Below are positions 31,908 to 43,522 of a stretch of 64,000 nucleotides of DNA, in pieces. Origin of the DNA: Ascochyta rabiei (Eukaryota; Ascomycota; Dothideomycetes; Pleosporales; Didymellaceae); NCBI RefSeq assembly GCF_004011695.2, contig NC_082419.1, positions 1,054,001 to 1,118,000 of the forward strand, given 5' to 3'. Numbering within the stretch: position 1 is the stretch's first letter; every line of letters starts with the position of its first letter. Made by a program: the position numbers and the translations under genes. Under the pieces are notes generated by a model that saw only the letters and a list, made by a program, of their open reading frames with translations, had not been told where the DNA came from and made no database searches.

Positions 31908-33173
31908 ATGGTCTTCAACATGAAGGCTGCAGGTATCCTAGCTACTGCCACAGCGGTCTCGGCGTCTGTTCTTCAACTGCCAGTCGTCATCGAAAACAGC
32001 TATGTTCGTCATTTCAGTATACGATTGTGAAATGTCTGTTCTAACAATCTATTAGGCCTCTGTAGAATTCTTGGTCGGCACGCCCCCCGAGCCCTACCGT
32101 CTCCTCTTCGACACTGGCTCCGCGTCTGCCTGGTTCACATCAACTAGTTGCACCGCGGAGTCGTGTCCCAGCCTGGGCTCCTACAAACGCAACCACTACT
32201 CTGTCAACAGCTCTTCTACCTCCACGGACCTGCACGCTTTCTCTGGCATCGATTATATCGCTGGCGACGGCATCGCTGGCGCTGCCATTCGCGACGTCTT
32301 TTCAACCCCCGACGGGTCGTTGGAATGGAACCAGACCTTCCTTGCTGCCAACGAGAGCTCCTGGCGCTGGATCACCGCCGACGGGTTCCTGGGACTCGGC
32401 TTCAGTTCCATTGCTCAGAACGCGACAACACTGGTCGAAACCCTACTTTGGGACGGAAAACTAGACGAACCCCGCTTTGGCCTCTTCTACGGAACGAACC
32501 TCAAAGACACCGGTGACCAGAACGGCGTCTTGACTATCGGCGGCAGTGAAGAGGAGAAATACGTCGACGGCGAGGTGGTGTATACACCGCTGAGGAAGGA
32601 GAAACCTTATGAGCTATGGCGCGGGCCCCTGCGCTCCGTCAGCGTCCAGTCGCCGGGCAGCAAAACGCCACCGTGACCATGAAGACAGGCCAGCAGCCCG
32701 TGACGACGGACGCAGAAGGCGTCTCGCCCTCTGCAAACGTCACATGGGAAATGTGGGGATTTGGCTCAGCCGTCTTCGACACAGGCGCCGGCCGCGTCTC
32801 CATCCCCGACGAGATCATCGATCCGGTCTACTTCAACCTCGGCTGGAACCTGACCAAGCTGCTGAACGGCGAGGAGAGCATGGACTGCCAGCACATGAAC
32901 GCTTCGTGGGCTATCACCTTCACCATGGGCGAGGGCGAGGATCACACCAAGGACGTCAGCTTCAGCATGCGCGGCGATGAGTTTCTCAAGGCTGGCGACC
33001 AGTGCATGCCGCCGTTTGACAACAGCGGAAACACACAGTTCGCGCTCATCGGCGCCGCGTTCTTGCGCCGCTGGTACACGGTGTTTGACTTCGGCGCCGA
33101 CAAGGTCGAGGACTACCAGCCGCGGATTGGCTTCGGCCGGTTGAAGAAGGAGTGGGATTATCTCTCCCACTGA
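31908..33173 (+). CDS. Secreted pepsin-like aspartic protease, frameshifted
   Basis: Exon 1 31908-32003 (signal peptide ending ...AVSA, about 19 residues). A 52-bp intron with CTAAC follows, then exon 2 from 32056. The first catalytic motif is FDTGSA with Asp51. The reading frame breaks near 32653-32658: frame one runs through PLRSVSVQSPG and then hits a stop at about 32676. Family-like sequence resumes in another frame with QQNATVTMKTG and continues to the end. The second motif is FDTGAGRV, and the C-terminal block ALIGAAFLRRWYTVFDFGADK is intact. One base appears to be missing at a CCGGG run. The open downstream half argues for a recent mutation or an assembly error rather than an old pseudogene. 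The product would be an extracellular or wall-associated acid protease; no GPI signal is seen. Confidence 0.8.
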
Positions 33174-33837
33174 ACAGCTAGTCTTGTCCTTCTCGTGTCA
33201 CGCGACATGAACACGAAGATGCTCTTCTTGTAAATACCTTCTTCTGTAGATGAACAGTTTTTTTTTTTTTCCTTCTCTTACATCTTCACTACATGCATCT
33301 CCCCCATTATCAACACGATCCTAATAGAACCCTACAAACGTACAGCCCCCCCGCCTACTCATCACCAACCTCGCTCTGACAGCTTTCACGCCAACGATAT
33401 TGACCTACTAAAATTGCAACATCCGTTGTGGTTTCTGTCCTTCTCCCCCACGGGCTACCGTTTCATACTTGCGACATAGCGTCCTTGGCTTGTCTGCGCT
33501 TTGTTGGGCATCTAGCAAATTTGCGCGTTCATTAATGTGTTGGGCTTGTGGGGCTAATTTGCTTCCACCCCTGTGTGGCATCGCACAACCCGTTGCAGAG
33601 CTGAGTGAGACGAGTCGTTGAAAGAAGATGGGGGGCGGCGAAACCTGCTGGAAAAAGGGGTTGAACAACGAGTGAGTAGTCAGAGGGGGAGATTGTCGCA
33701 AGGTTAGGTGGAAGCATAGGCGTGAAGGAAGATACGGTCAGCACAGGGCTTGTAGAGAGGAGACGGTCATTTTCTTGGATTTCTACCGACTGCTGCTATA
33801 GCTACAGCCGATCTAGCGTTCACAGCCTTGGTCCAAG
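33174..33837. other. Intergenic, tail-to-tail
   Basis: Convergent 3' ends of the protease and aminopeptidase genes, with a short T run at about 33259-33271. No gene is seen. Confidence 0.5.
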
Positions 33838-36800
33838 TCACGACAGGTAGTTGTTGGCCTTCAGCCACTCCCGGACAACACCCTCGTCTCTCTTCGCGTA
33901 CTTGGCGTAACTCCTGATAGTGTCGTCGATGACCTCAAGACCCTTATCATAGCCACGGGTGTCCTTGTTCTTGAAGAAAGCGGCAATCTCGTCAGCAACC
34001 TTCTCATCAGCAAACTTATTGAGACCGAAACGCAAGAATCGTTCAAGGACGACAAAGTTGCCCGACAAAGCAGGGTACACGGTCTGATCCCAATTGTCAC
34101 GGATGTACTTCCACACTTCGGGGCGGACCTTTGAGTTGTTGGCCAGCGCAATGATACCAGAGTGCTTGTCCTGGGTGGCCACCTTGTTTGAGAAGACGAA
34201 CTTCAAGAAGTCCTGAGCAAGCTCAGGTGTCTGCACGCGACCCATGGTAACCAAGCAAATTTCTTTGCCATCAATCGACGATGTCGAGAGGTATTCGTTC
34301 TGGACAGCCTTGTAGGCAGATTCGCCACCGTTCTTGATAGCGATGCCGAATACAGCGCGGCGGAGCGAGGGGTGAATAGCAGACTTGTCGTTCCCAGATG
34401 TGTAAGCGTCGAAGCGCTTCAGAGCTTCATCGACAGTGGCCTTGTGGCCAACCAGACCGGCCGACAGGATAAGGGCCGCGCGAAGCTGGCCAACAAGGAA
34501 ACCTTCACCGTCCTTGAACTCCCAGTCAATCTTCTCAACTGCAGGTGTGACCAGTTTGAGGTGGTACTTCCTCAAAGCTTCGCTGACATCCTCGTTGCTG
34601 GAAAGCACACTGCGGACATTGCCAACGTTGGTCAAAATTTGCGACCACACCAAGTAGTCCGACTCATCTTGGAACTTCTCTACTAATGCAAGTAGACCGG
34701 CAGTGGAGCCGAACCCAGCGATAGAGTTAGCGTAGGCATCGCCGATCACACCAATCTTATCTTGCACTGTAAGCTCGTGACGGGCTTCACCGAGCTTCAC
34801 AAGGCGCTCTGGTGGGTAGTTTGTCCTGTAGAATCCAGTGAGGTTCTTGTTGAGCTGGTAGAAGTCACCTTCCACGTTACGGATAGTCTCCTCTTTTTGG
34901 GTCAGAGCACCTGTCTCGTGAAGAGACGCAGTAGAAGGAGACGAGCCAGCGTGCAGTCCCAATGGGATCCACCACACTGTCGAGTCTTCTTCAGGCTTGA
35001 CATCACCAGCGAGCAGGAAGCGCTGTTGGCGGATGCCAATCTGGCCGGGCTCTTCGGCAACAGTGACGACCGGGAATCCAATCTTGCGAACCCAGAAGTC
35101 CATGAAGCTGCTGACATCCTGACCAGATGCTTTGCTCAAAGCAGACCACAGGTCGTTGGTAGTGGCGTTGGAGTATTGATGAGCCTTCAGGTAGTCGGCT
35201 ACACCCTGGAGGAACACCTTTTCGCCGAGATGAGCGCTCAACATACGAATGACAGAGCTGCCCTTCAAGTAGCTGATATGATCAAAGATTTGATCAACTT
35301 CAAGGCCATCGTAGACGGGTACTTCGATGGGGTGGGAGGTGCGTAGCGCATCGAGTGCGAAAGCTTGTTGCACGGAATCAGTCTACAAGCAATGTCAGTC
35401 ACCACGGAGCAAAGGTACCTCGTGCTCTTGAACGTACAACAAATTGTCCCCAAACATTCCAGTCTGAGTCAAGTTAGTGGTATTTCTGCTTTGCCTGTCG
35501 CAGTACTTACCAGGGTACAGGTGGTCGATGGCGAACCATCCAACCCATGTGGCGAAGCCCTCGTTGAGCCAAAGCTCGTTCCACCAATCCATGGTGACCA
35601 AGTTACCGAACCACTGATGAGCAAGCTCATGGGCCACAACGTATGCTACCCTGTTCCGGTAGCTGTCTGCCGACGTTTCGGGGTCGAAAAGAACGGCGGT
35701 GGTACTGCCGTACTGTCAGTAATCGTTGTGGTGCGCCCGGTGCTTGCACTACTGACCGGTAGGTGATGAGACCCCAGTTCTCCATGGCACCGTGTGACTA
35801 GAAATCCCGGGTCAGTCTACGAGCCAATAGTTAAGTGTTAGGGGTTACGCATGATTGGCTGCTGGTTCAGCACAAATATGCGTACGCTGAGCGTGAAGAC
35901 TCACAAATTCGTGAACAGCCAAAAGATCAACCTTGGGAAGCGGGTAATCGACCTGGAAAACCTCCGAAAAGTAGTCGACGATTTTATGACAGTTGTCCAG
36001 CGCGAACTCGCCCTGCTTCTTGAGTCCTCGCGTAGTGTAGACCCTTACGGGGATACTCTTGCCGTTGTACTTGCGCTCGGTGAAAGCCTCAACGTACTCA
36101 AAGTCACCAATAGCCCAAGCCAACAGGTATGTTGACATGACGGGGGTGGTCTCGAACACAACAGTGTGGAAGCCATCGCGCTTGCTCTCCTTTGTCTCCT
36201 TCTCTGGCATGTTGCTGAGAACAACTTGGTCCTTTGGGGCCTCGATCTCGACGTCGAAGGTTGCCTTCAGGTTGGGCTCGTCGAAGCAGGGGAAGGCTCG
36301 ACGGGCGTCGCATGCTTCGAACTGGGTGCTGTACATGTAATGGAAGTCGTCGTCTTTGGCGACCGAAGCTGGCACTTCTCCCTTGGGTGTGTACTTGGAG
36401 CGGTAGAAGCCAGCCATAATCTGTGAGGTGATCAGCGATGCCCATAACAGCGCCACTTCATAGAGTGACATACGTTGTTGATGGTGCCCTCGAACCTGAC
36501 CTCCAGGGTGACCTCTCCCGAGTAGTTGATCTTCTCACCAAAGTCGAGTGTGACGCGCTGGCGCTTCTCATCGTATGATATGTCCTTGGCTGACTTGGTG
36601 GCATCGCCAGCCTTCAGCTCTGCGGCATGGACCTTGAGCTGATGGGCATTGAGCACCAACTCAGAGAAGCCATCGTCTTTTGTGATCTTAGTGTTGATGG
36701 CAACAGTACCCTTGTAGCCAAACTTTCCGCCGAACTCGATGTCGTGAAGAGAGATGGCGTAATGGGAGGGCTTGGCCCTGTTGAAGCTTCTGTTAGCTCT

Positions 36801-37174
36801 GCTGTGCGCGGTGGTAGCGGTGCGACTTACCACGCGGGGAGAATGTCTCGGTCTGACGCCATGTCTGTGAAGCTACTGGTAACTTCGCTCTGGCAGAATC
36901 TTTTCTGAATACTCAGAACAGCTGGTCGAGCAAAGGTAAGTCCGGGCCTCGGTCTTGGTTGTACACGTGAGGTAGAGTGCGGCTCTGTAGCTCTTGTGGT
37001 AGAGCTCAAAAGACGCTTAGCAACGGCTGCGGTACGGCCAGAGATAGGTACAGGTCTAGGCAGAAGCTTAGTCCAGAGCTGTGGGCGAGAGCTCAGTCTC
37101 GAGTAGTGAATAAGAGAAGCCAGCTTTGAGAAAGGGAAGGAGCGAACAGAGTGAGTGCGCGGAGTGGGGTGCAT
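33838..37174 (-). CDS. M1 zinc aminopeptidase (Ape2/Aap1 type)
   Basis: Seven exons: 37174-36831, 36777-36474, 36420-35905, 35797-35757, 35704-35511, 35463-35438 and 35382-33838. Together they give 2970 nt, 989 residues. The exopeptidase motif GAMEN is at 391-395 and the zinc site HELAH with E at 427-431/450. A C-terminal ERAP1-like domain of about 500 residues completes the family length. It removes N-terminal residues from peptides and takes part in cytosolic peptide turnover and, in yeast, glycogen metabolism. The first 105 residues are Arg/Ser-rich with few acidic residues, like a mitochondrial targeting sequence. An in-frame ATG at 36862 ([11 protein letters not shown]) would give an 885-residue cytosolic form. 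The fourth intron uses the second of two closely spaced acceptor AGs; only this one restores YRTTAVLFD. Confidence 0.95.
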
Positions 37175-37883
37175 GATGCTGATGCTACATGGCACCGCTC
37201 GCTCGGGAAGGTGCCTCTCGCGTCGCAGGACAGCCGCTCTGTTCACACAACGTCCAAGTACACGCGGCCCCAACAGTATTTGACACTAGTGACTTTGTAC
37301 ACGGTAAATTTGCGACTACACATTGACTTGCACGCAATCACGCCTGCCTTCTCTTACTGCTGAAAGACTCCAAGATACACAATCGTTGCTGGAAACACGA
37401 GATGGCGCAAGCTGCGGGGACCTCGGAACCCTGCTCCCAGCTTAGCGCGGGGCTCTTTTGGAAAGCATCAGGTAAATTAATCAGAACACGAGTAATGAAA
37501 TGAAAAAAGATTGCAGGTGAAAATCGAGGATTTCTTCATTGGATTGCTGGTTCTAGAACTGTTTTGAAGCAGAGTGTGAAGGCGCCGGCGAGTAAACCTG
37601 CAGAGAGTGTTCACACGCGTCTGTGATCACGACTAGACGTTTGCTATTGTCCTAGGGTCTGTTCCTCTTGCTCCGTGTAGACACCGAGTTCGAAGAGCCT
37701 ATGAGAGAACAGCGTCGACAGGCAGTGGTGATCAAGCCGTCCAACGCGGTGCGAAAAGCGCAGGATCTAGCGTCTGCCATTCAAGAACGCGAGAAACCCA
37801 ACTAGAGTGTCCTCTTCAAATACTAAAATCGTGTCAAAAGTCACCGGCACCGTTATGAGCCATCCTCTTCCCACCAGACGCTC
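37175..37883. other. Intergenic upstream of the aminopeptidase gene
   Basis: 709 bp containing the aminopeptidase promoter and the 3' end of the next minus-strand gene. No gene is recognised. Confidence 0.5.
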
Positions 37884-38348
37884 CTATATCCGGATCAGGA
37901 CGTCCAGGCACTGTATCCTCCACTCCTTCTTGCCCAAAAGGCCCTTGACCCACTCGTTCATTGCACCTGTACTCGCTTTCCCTCTTGCTCCGTTGACTGC
38001 GCCCTTGATCAGCTCCTGTGCGGTATTTGTGGCCACCTGCGCAAAGACACCGGCTGTCTCGAGCAGCGACGTTGTCTCATTCAGCGCGAGCCCACCTGTG
38101 TCGGAAAGCGGCTGATCGAACCATGGTGTATGGAAGTCGAATAGCGCAACGACGAGTATAAAGAGGAGTAACGAGCAGTAGACGCAAGGGCGGTTGAGGA
38201 AGTATGTTGCGGAGATGAAGAGGACTAGGTAGACGGGCGACGCGTGTGTGCGAAGTCTAGGTAGATTAGTGAGGCTATACTGCCACAAGATAAAAGGTCC
38301 GGCTTACAGGAAGAAAAGCACCGGTATCCAGCTGCGTAGGCAGAACAT
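37884..38348 (-). CDS. Small membrane protein of unknown function
   Basis: Exon 1 38348-38308, a 51-bp intron (GTAAGC...CCTAG) and exon 2 38256-37884; 137 residues. The N-terminal half has two hydrophobic segments (about 7-32 and 38-53). These are followed by FHTPWFDQPLSDTGGLALNET and an amphipathic Ala/Gly-rich C-terminal half ending in a basic cluster. I do not recognise a family. The topology suggests an ER or other endomembrane protein with a cytosolic or lumenal helical tail. It lies 599 bp downstream of the KDEL-receptor gene on the same strand. Confidence 0.6.
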
Positions 38349-38947
38349 TGTCCTTTTGTGCGCAAGATTGCGGCGGGCAGTGAATGAGTGCTCTCCAGGA
38401 ATTTCAGCCAAGATTGAGATTCAAAAGCGTGGGTGCACAGCTCAGAAGTGAAACAGGGAACGGACGAGTATTATTAATACAAATACTATATTGCAAGCAA
38501 AGGCAAAAGTGGTGAAGGCGGTGGTCTGTATCTTGTCCTAGTCTTGACAGGCAAGCGCAATACATGGATGAGGCTAACACGTGCGCGCCACTGCGGACTT
38601 TCATGAACGAATGACGCACGATTGGCTTGTCCACGGTAAACGCAACGCGCACCTGTGCTGTTTGCAGTCCTCATGTGTCATTCGTAACGTGTCATGACAT
38701 GACGCTATATAGCTGTATTGTAGCCCTGTCATCCGTAGAGCATCCGTCCTACACGCATCTGACCAAACTCTCCCGTTCGTGCAATTCATATAAACAACTA
38801 CCAAAGGCCAAACTATACGTCCTAGTCCAGCCCAGGATCGCTCTCCAAAACGCCAATCATCGAGGGTTAAAGTACATGAAACTTGCGCGCCAATTGGTAG
38901 GCTTTCGAATCGAAGATTTGGGCTTCGGCCAATTCCTTTTGGAGCTT
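38349..38947. other. Intergenic between the small membrane protein and the KDEL receptor
   Basis: 599 bp; short ORFs only. It includes the promoter of the gene at 38348 and the 3' region of ERD2. Confidence 0.5.
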
Positions 38948-39818
38948 CTAGACAGGGAGGTTGAATTTTTTGCCTTGGACGACCCTGGCGTGCGTTAGCA
39001 GTCATCTTAAAAAAGAGTAACGATTGTTGAAGAACTGACTTTGTGTAGTAGATGTAGAAGAAATCCGAGTACAGAATCGTCTGAACAATACCTGCAATGA
39101 CAGCAATCGGGTCATAGAAGCGCGGCACGTCGAAGAAGTACCTGTATATCCAATTGGGAATATACAACGCGCGGTAGGCGCCCAGCGCGAACAAGTAGTG
39201 TGTTGTGATTGTCTCTGCTTCACCGGTCCTCTGCAACATGAAGAGCTGGGGCAGGATAGCAACCGATTCTAGCCAAATGGAGAAGGCCCATAGAATCTAC
39301 AAGCTCATTAGCTTCTTGTCTGTGCCCCATCTTGTGCCTCAATTTACCTCAGTCAACGTGTACTTGTACGGGAAGAGTACCGCCAGGACTGTGCTTGCCG
39401 CTAGCAAGTATTGTACTTTGAAGGTATCGAGGTTCGGGTCGTGGGTGGGCTTGTAATCGTTGAGCATGAGGTACACGGTGTACGCCGATGTGCTGATGAA
39501 GACAATCTTGAAGACGGTGTTGTACAGCGCGTTGGGATCGTAGAAGGTCCAAAGGAGGTCAATGTACCGACTGAGATACACAATCAAGTACAGGAACTGC
39601 GACTTGAACGAGATACCAGCCGCACTCTGGTTTAGCATGTCAGCCTTTGAGGAGCCAATGCCGCTCTTCGATCAACATACACTTGAAGTCTTCATCTTGT
39701 GCAAAAGAATCAGAATTGAGAGCAGATGGGACAAGTCCCCTGTACAGCCATTGTTAGCATGCGCAACACTTGAACAAGTAAACTTGGACTTACCTAACAA
39801 CCTGAAGAGATTCATCAT
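38948..39818 (-). CDS. ERD2: ER lumen protein-retaining receptor (KDEL/HDEL receptor)
   Basis: Five exons: 39818-39794, 39739-39681, 39626-39348, 39296-39040 and 38984-38948. Together they give 657 nt, 218 residues, close to the usual 210-220. The sequence follows the family end to end: [80 protein letters not shown] and the C-terminal [11 protein letters not shown]. There are seven membrane segments. It cycles between Golgi and ER in COPI vesicles and retrieves soluble HDEL/KDEL proteins. Two adjacent ATGs occur (39818 and 39815); the first is used here. Introns are 51-55 bp. Divergent from the ENGase gene. Confidence 0.97.
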
Positions 39819-40210
39819 TGCGACGCGCCCTTGGCTGGAGTGTGACTTGTGGGAAAGTGCAGCTACTCGAGCGTTGGTGAAGACTGAACGTTTGCGCGAC
39901 GTTGATAAAATGACACGTTTGGATGCAGCGCAAGGCGTAGGGTTGAGCTGATCCTTGCATTGCCAAGGAACAGCCCCCCGAGTCCCTGCCGCGGGAGATC
40001 GGACGTCACTACCGCAACGCCATACCCAGAAGGTCGTGAGTTCCCTTCGCAACGACACAGAGCTATCCCAAGTTACAAGATCGCGTTGAAGTCGGCTTGA
40101 GCAGTGCTCTCGAAAGCTGCGGCACAAGACTATGTAGTGCTGGACTTGAAGACTACCGCGGACCAGCCCTAGCGAAGGAGTTGGTTGCAACAGCAACACT
40201 ATGCAACAAC
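39819..40210. promoter_or_regulatory. Shared upstream region of ERD2 and the GH85 gene
   Basis: 392 bp between divergent start codons. No TATA box is clear. Confidence 0.4.
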
Positions 40211-42340
40211 ATGGCGATTTTGCTCGGCTGGAAAGACGTCTTACGACCCATACGCGATGGCTATCGACACCTTTTCCCCGCTCCAGACACTGGTCCAACA
40301 CCTGAGGAGCGTCAACGGCAACGCGCTGTCGATCAGTTAAAAGGCTTCGCCTATTTCGACACCTTCGAACAGCTGGAAGTGTGGACTGAAGCTGACTCTG
40401 ACCCTCTCCAACGAGCCAACACGCCTTTGTTAGTGCGTAGTGTCAGTCGAAGAGACGGCTTGGGCAAGGCTAATGTCCTGCTCTGCCACGATCATGCGGG
40501 AAATTACCATGATTACGAGGGAGTCTCGAGTACTGGGTTGGAAGACGAAGAGTATGCATGTGAATATATGCAATTTTTCGAAACCTTCATCTACTTTTCC
40601 CACAAACTCGTGTGCGTCCCGCCACCAACCTGGACCAACGCACTTCATCGCAACGGAGCGAAGGCGCTAGGCACAATACTGATGGAGCCGCAAACACCTG
40701 ACTCTGAAAAGCTGTTACAATACGGTGACGATGGTTTATCTTTTCCGCTGGCGAGGAAGCTCGCAGACATTGCAAAGCACTACGGGTTCGATGGCTGGCT
40801 TGTGAACATTGAGAAGCCATTTCCAACAACGAGCTGGAACGCAGACATCTTAAGAGCCTTCCTTCGTCAGTTGAAGTCAGATTTGGGAACTGAAAAGGAG
40901 CTCATTTGGTGAGAATCACGCACCCATTCGAAAAAAATTGGCTGATTAAGCAATAGGTATGACGCATTGACAACCTCCAACAAGGTCTCTTATCAGAATG
41001 CTCTGAGCGCACCAAATCTCCCATTCGCACAAGCTTGCGGCAGCATCCTAACCAACTACTGTTGGAAAGAGAGTGATGCAGTCAACTCGGTGCACAAAGC
41101 CTTGCAAGATAACCTGTCGTTGCGAAAGGTTTACTTTGGTGTAGACGTCTGGGCACAGAATACCACCAAGCTCTCGCATCCACGTATTACGTATCCTGAG
41201 TACACCGGCGGTGGTACCAACACCGGCGTCGCAGTAGCCAAGCTTGCGGAACTAGGACTCTCAGCTGGCGTCTTCGCACCGGCGTGGACCTTTGAACATT
41301 TCCCTGGCCATGGCAAAAATGTCGAGCGGACAATGTGGGAGGGAAAAGAGCTTCCGGAAGACATCGGCTGCTCATGCGGCGACTGTAAGAAGCGCCACCG
41401 CGCGAATAGTGCAACGCCAATCGCCAGATTCGCAAGACAGTACAGTGCTGGCTCTGAAGCGTTCTTTTTCACGGATTTTAGTCGTGCGTTCCACACACAC
41501 GAAGAGAGAGAGGGACGCGTTTTATTCGATGGCTTGAAAATGCACGCGCAACTCGGGTCACAGTCAGTCTTGCCTCTGGACGGGACGTCAGTCTCCTCGA
41601 CAGCATTGCGGCACAGACTGGAAGACCTCCCCGGTCGAACGCAACTTTTGATTGAAACCCACAGCAGTCTTTTACCGTCGACCAGATGCATGGCTTGCTT
41701 CGATCATCATCGGGTTTTGCCATTGTTCAAACTCGACATGTCAGTAGACAGCTCGCTACAGCTCAGAGTATCTTTTCGAGATCTTACGGATGGAAAATTA
41801 TCTTTCTACGTGAGGACTTCTGGTACCCAGCATCGTTTCCCGGTCCATACCACTCGTAACACATACGTCCTCGATACCATGATTGAAGTCGCTCCTTCTT
41901 CGATGCCGTGCCCTCGTTTAGAGGAGCTTGGTGTATACGTAGATGCATTCGAGGCTACGGGCGCTACACGACTTGCAGAGGTGGACTCCATCTGCATCAA
42001 GCGCGTCACTTCTAATGCATCACTCCAGACCCATAACATCTACAACATCCGTATTTCCGCCCTTGGCGAAGGAGATACACTCCATTCGAGAATCAACTGG
42101 AGTCATACTTCCAGTAGCCGGCTGATGGACGGCATGCCATTCAGTGACGTAACAGGACCTTTCTCATACTTTGCAGTACATATCGATGGTCTGGATCTGG
42201 GAAGATCGTATGCGGCAGAACACATACTCTCGGCTTCTTTGCTGGACCAAATGGCCGAGCGTAAAGTGTCCGCAAAGATCACAGGTATAGGCTTTGATTG
42301 GCAGGTGCTTGCAAGCGCAAGCACCACGCTGCAATTTTAA
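40211..42340 (+). CDS. GH85 endo-beta-N-acetylglucosaminidase (cytosolic ENGase)
   Basis: Exon 1 40211-40908, a 48-bp intron (GTGAGA...ATAG) and exon 2 40957-42340; 693 residues. The GH85 barrel shows LKGFAYFDTFEQ, VLLCHDHAGNYHDYEGV, FDGWLVNIE with the catalytic Asn199 and Glu201 pair, and ELIWYDALTTSNKVSYQNAL. Later VYFGVDVWAQNT and FAPAWTFEHFP complete the barrel. A C-terminal beta-rich part follows from about residue 410. No signal peptide is present, so it should be cytosolic, cutting the chitobiose core of N-glycans from proteins exported from the ER for degradation. The start is the ATG before GWKDVLRPI; the ATG 10 bp upstream is out of frame. Confidence 0.93.
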
Positions 42341-42985
42341 GAGGGGCATCTTGAATCAACCGGAGATAAAGCGGTTAGTGCTATGGTATGACATGCGCAC
42401 AACCCAAAATTGTAAACACGGGAGGACGATCGAAGCTAAGAATAATCTACGTACACTTCAGTGCCACTTCCTGTCCTACGACACAACCCTTTGTGCGCTC
42501 GATCGCTACTCAGCTCGTCATCTGCTATTGTTGCGACTCAGTCATTGCAGTACTGACAGACCTGACACGCTTCATGCGCGACCAGGGGTTCAGCCCTACC
42601 TGAAACATGGAACCGACCAGCTGTGGTGCAGCACTTGTCAGGCATTTCCAAGCAGCTGAGAAACATTAGATGTAGCCGACCACTCACAAGCCCGGTGCAT
42701 AGAGTTCTGACCTGGGCTTCCAAGTTGCCGACGATTGCATTGCCGGTGGTTGTATCGAGACGGCAATTTTTAGAACACAGAAGAGAGTATAGAGGGTATT
42801 GAGGCGCACTTCTATGCCTTGCTCCCTCCATTTCTTCGATACACTTTTACGCCTCCGGATTTAAGCGCTCCTTAATTCTGGATCAACTACTGGGAATCTA
42901 CAAGACCGTTACTTAGACGACCAAGCATCACTGCCAATTCCATCCCGTATAGAGAGTTCCATTTCTGCACCAAACTACATCCAGG
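42341..42985. other. Intergenic GH85 to MARVEL gene
   Basis: 645 bp with no gene recognised. Confidence 0.5.
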
Positions 42986-43522
42986 ATGATGAAAATCAAC
43001 CCAATGCACCCCGTGCGTGGCACACAAGTCATCTTCGCCATAATCGTTCTCGGTCTCATGGCCTACGGTTTGTCTTCACCAGCCTCTGTCATCCTAATAC
43101 TAACCCAACAAGTATCCTCATGGTGGACATCGCACTGGCGCCAAAGTTCCCCCGCGCAGGTCTCCTTCCTAGTCTTCGTGCCTGTCTGGTCTCTACTCAC
43201 GCTCATCCCCATATTCCTCATACCGCTCAAATTCAGCCATCTGCTCTCTTCCGCCGGCATTCGCTGGGGTCTCGTTGCACTAGACGCACTCACGATGCTA
43301 TTCTGGTTCGCTGGATTTGTGGCGCTGGCGGTGTTTTTGAACGGCAGGATCTGCTTTGGCCAAGTGTGCGATGTGGCGAGGGCGGGAGCAGCACTCGGGG
43401 GCTTGAGTTGGGCGGTTGCCGCGGGGGCTTTTGGTTACGAGACATATCTGGCTGTCACTGCTGAGAAGAGGAGAGTACCGGCAGTGCAAAAGCCCGATGT
43501 TGCTATGCACCAAGGCGTCTAG
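42986..43522 (+). CDS. MARVEL-type four-span membrane protein
   Basis: The frame is open throughout (178 codons), but 43068-43112 looks like a 45-bp intron. Its donor is GTTTGT, its branch site TACTAAC and its acceptor AACAAG; removing it gives 163 residues. Four hydrophobic segments lie around residues 12-30, 55-80, 85-115 and 130-152 of the spliced form. The sequence between the first two is short, and a Cys pair (RICFGQVCDVA) precedes the last segment, as in fungal MARVEL-domain proteins. These sit in the plasma membrane or secretory pathway; their roles are poorly known. The C-terminal 20 residues are polar. Two adjacent ATGs are present. Confidence 0.75.
   Translation: MMKINPMHPVRGTQVIFAIIVLGLMAYGLSSPASVILILTQQVSSWWTSHWRQSSPAQVSFLVFVPVWSLLTLIPIFLIPLKFSHLLSSAGIRWGLVALDALTMLFWFAGFVALAVFLNGRICFGQVCDVARAGAALGGLSWAVAAGAFGYETYLAVTAEKRRVPAVQKPDVAMHQGV

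Noticed and set aside
37175..37273. Extension of the aminopeptidase N-terminus upstream of 37174
   Set aside because: The frame is open but begins with TTG rather than ATG; the first true ATG in frame is at 37174.
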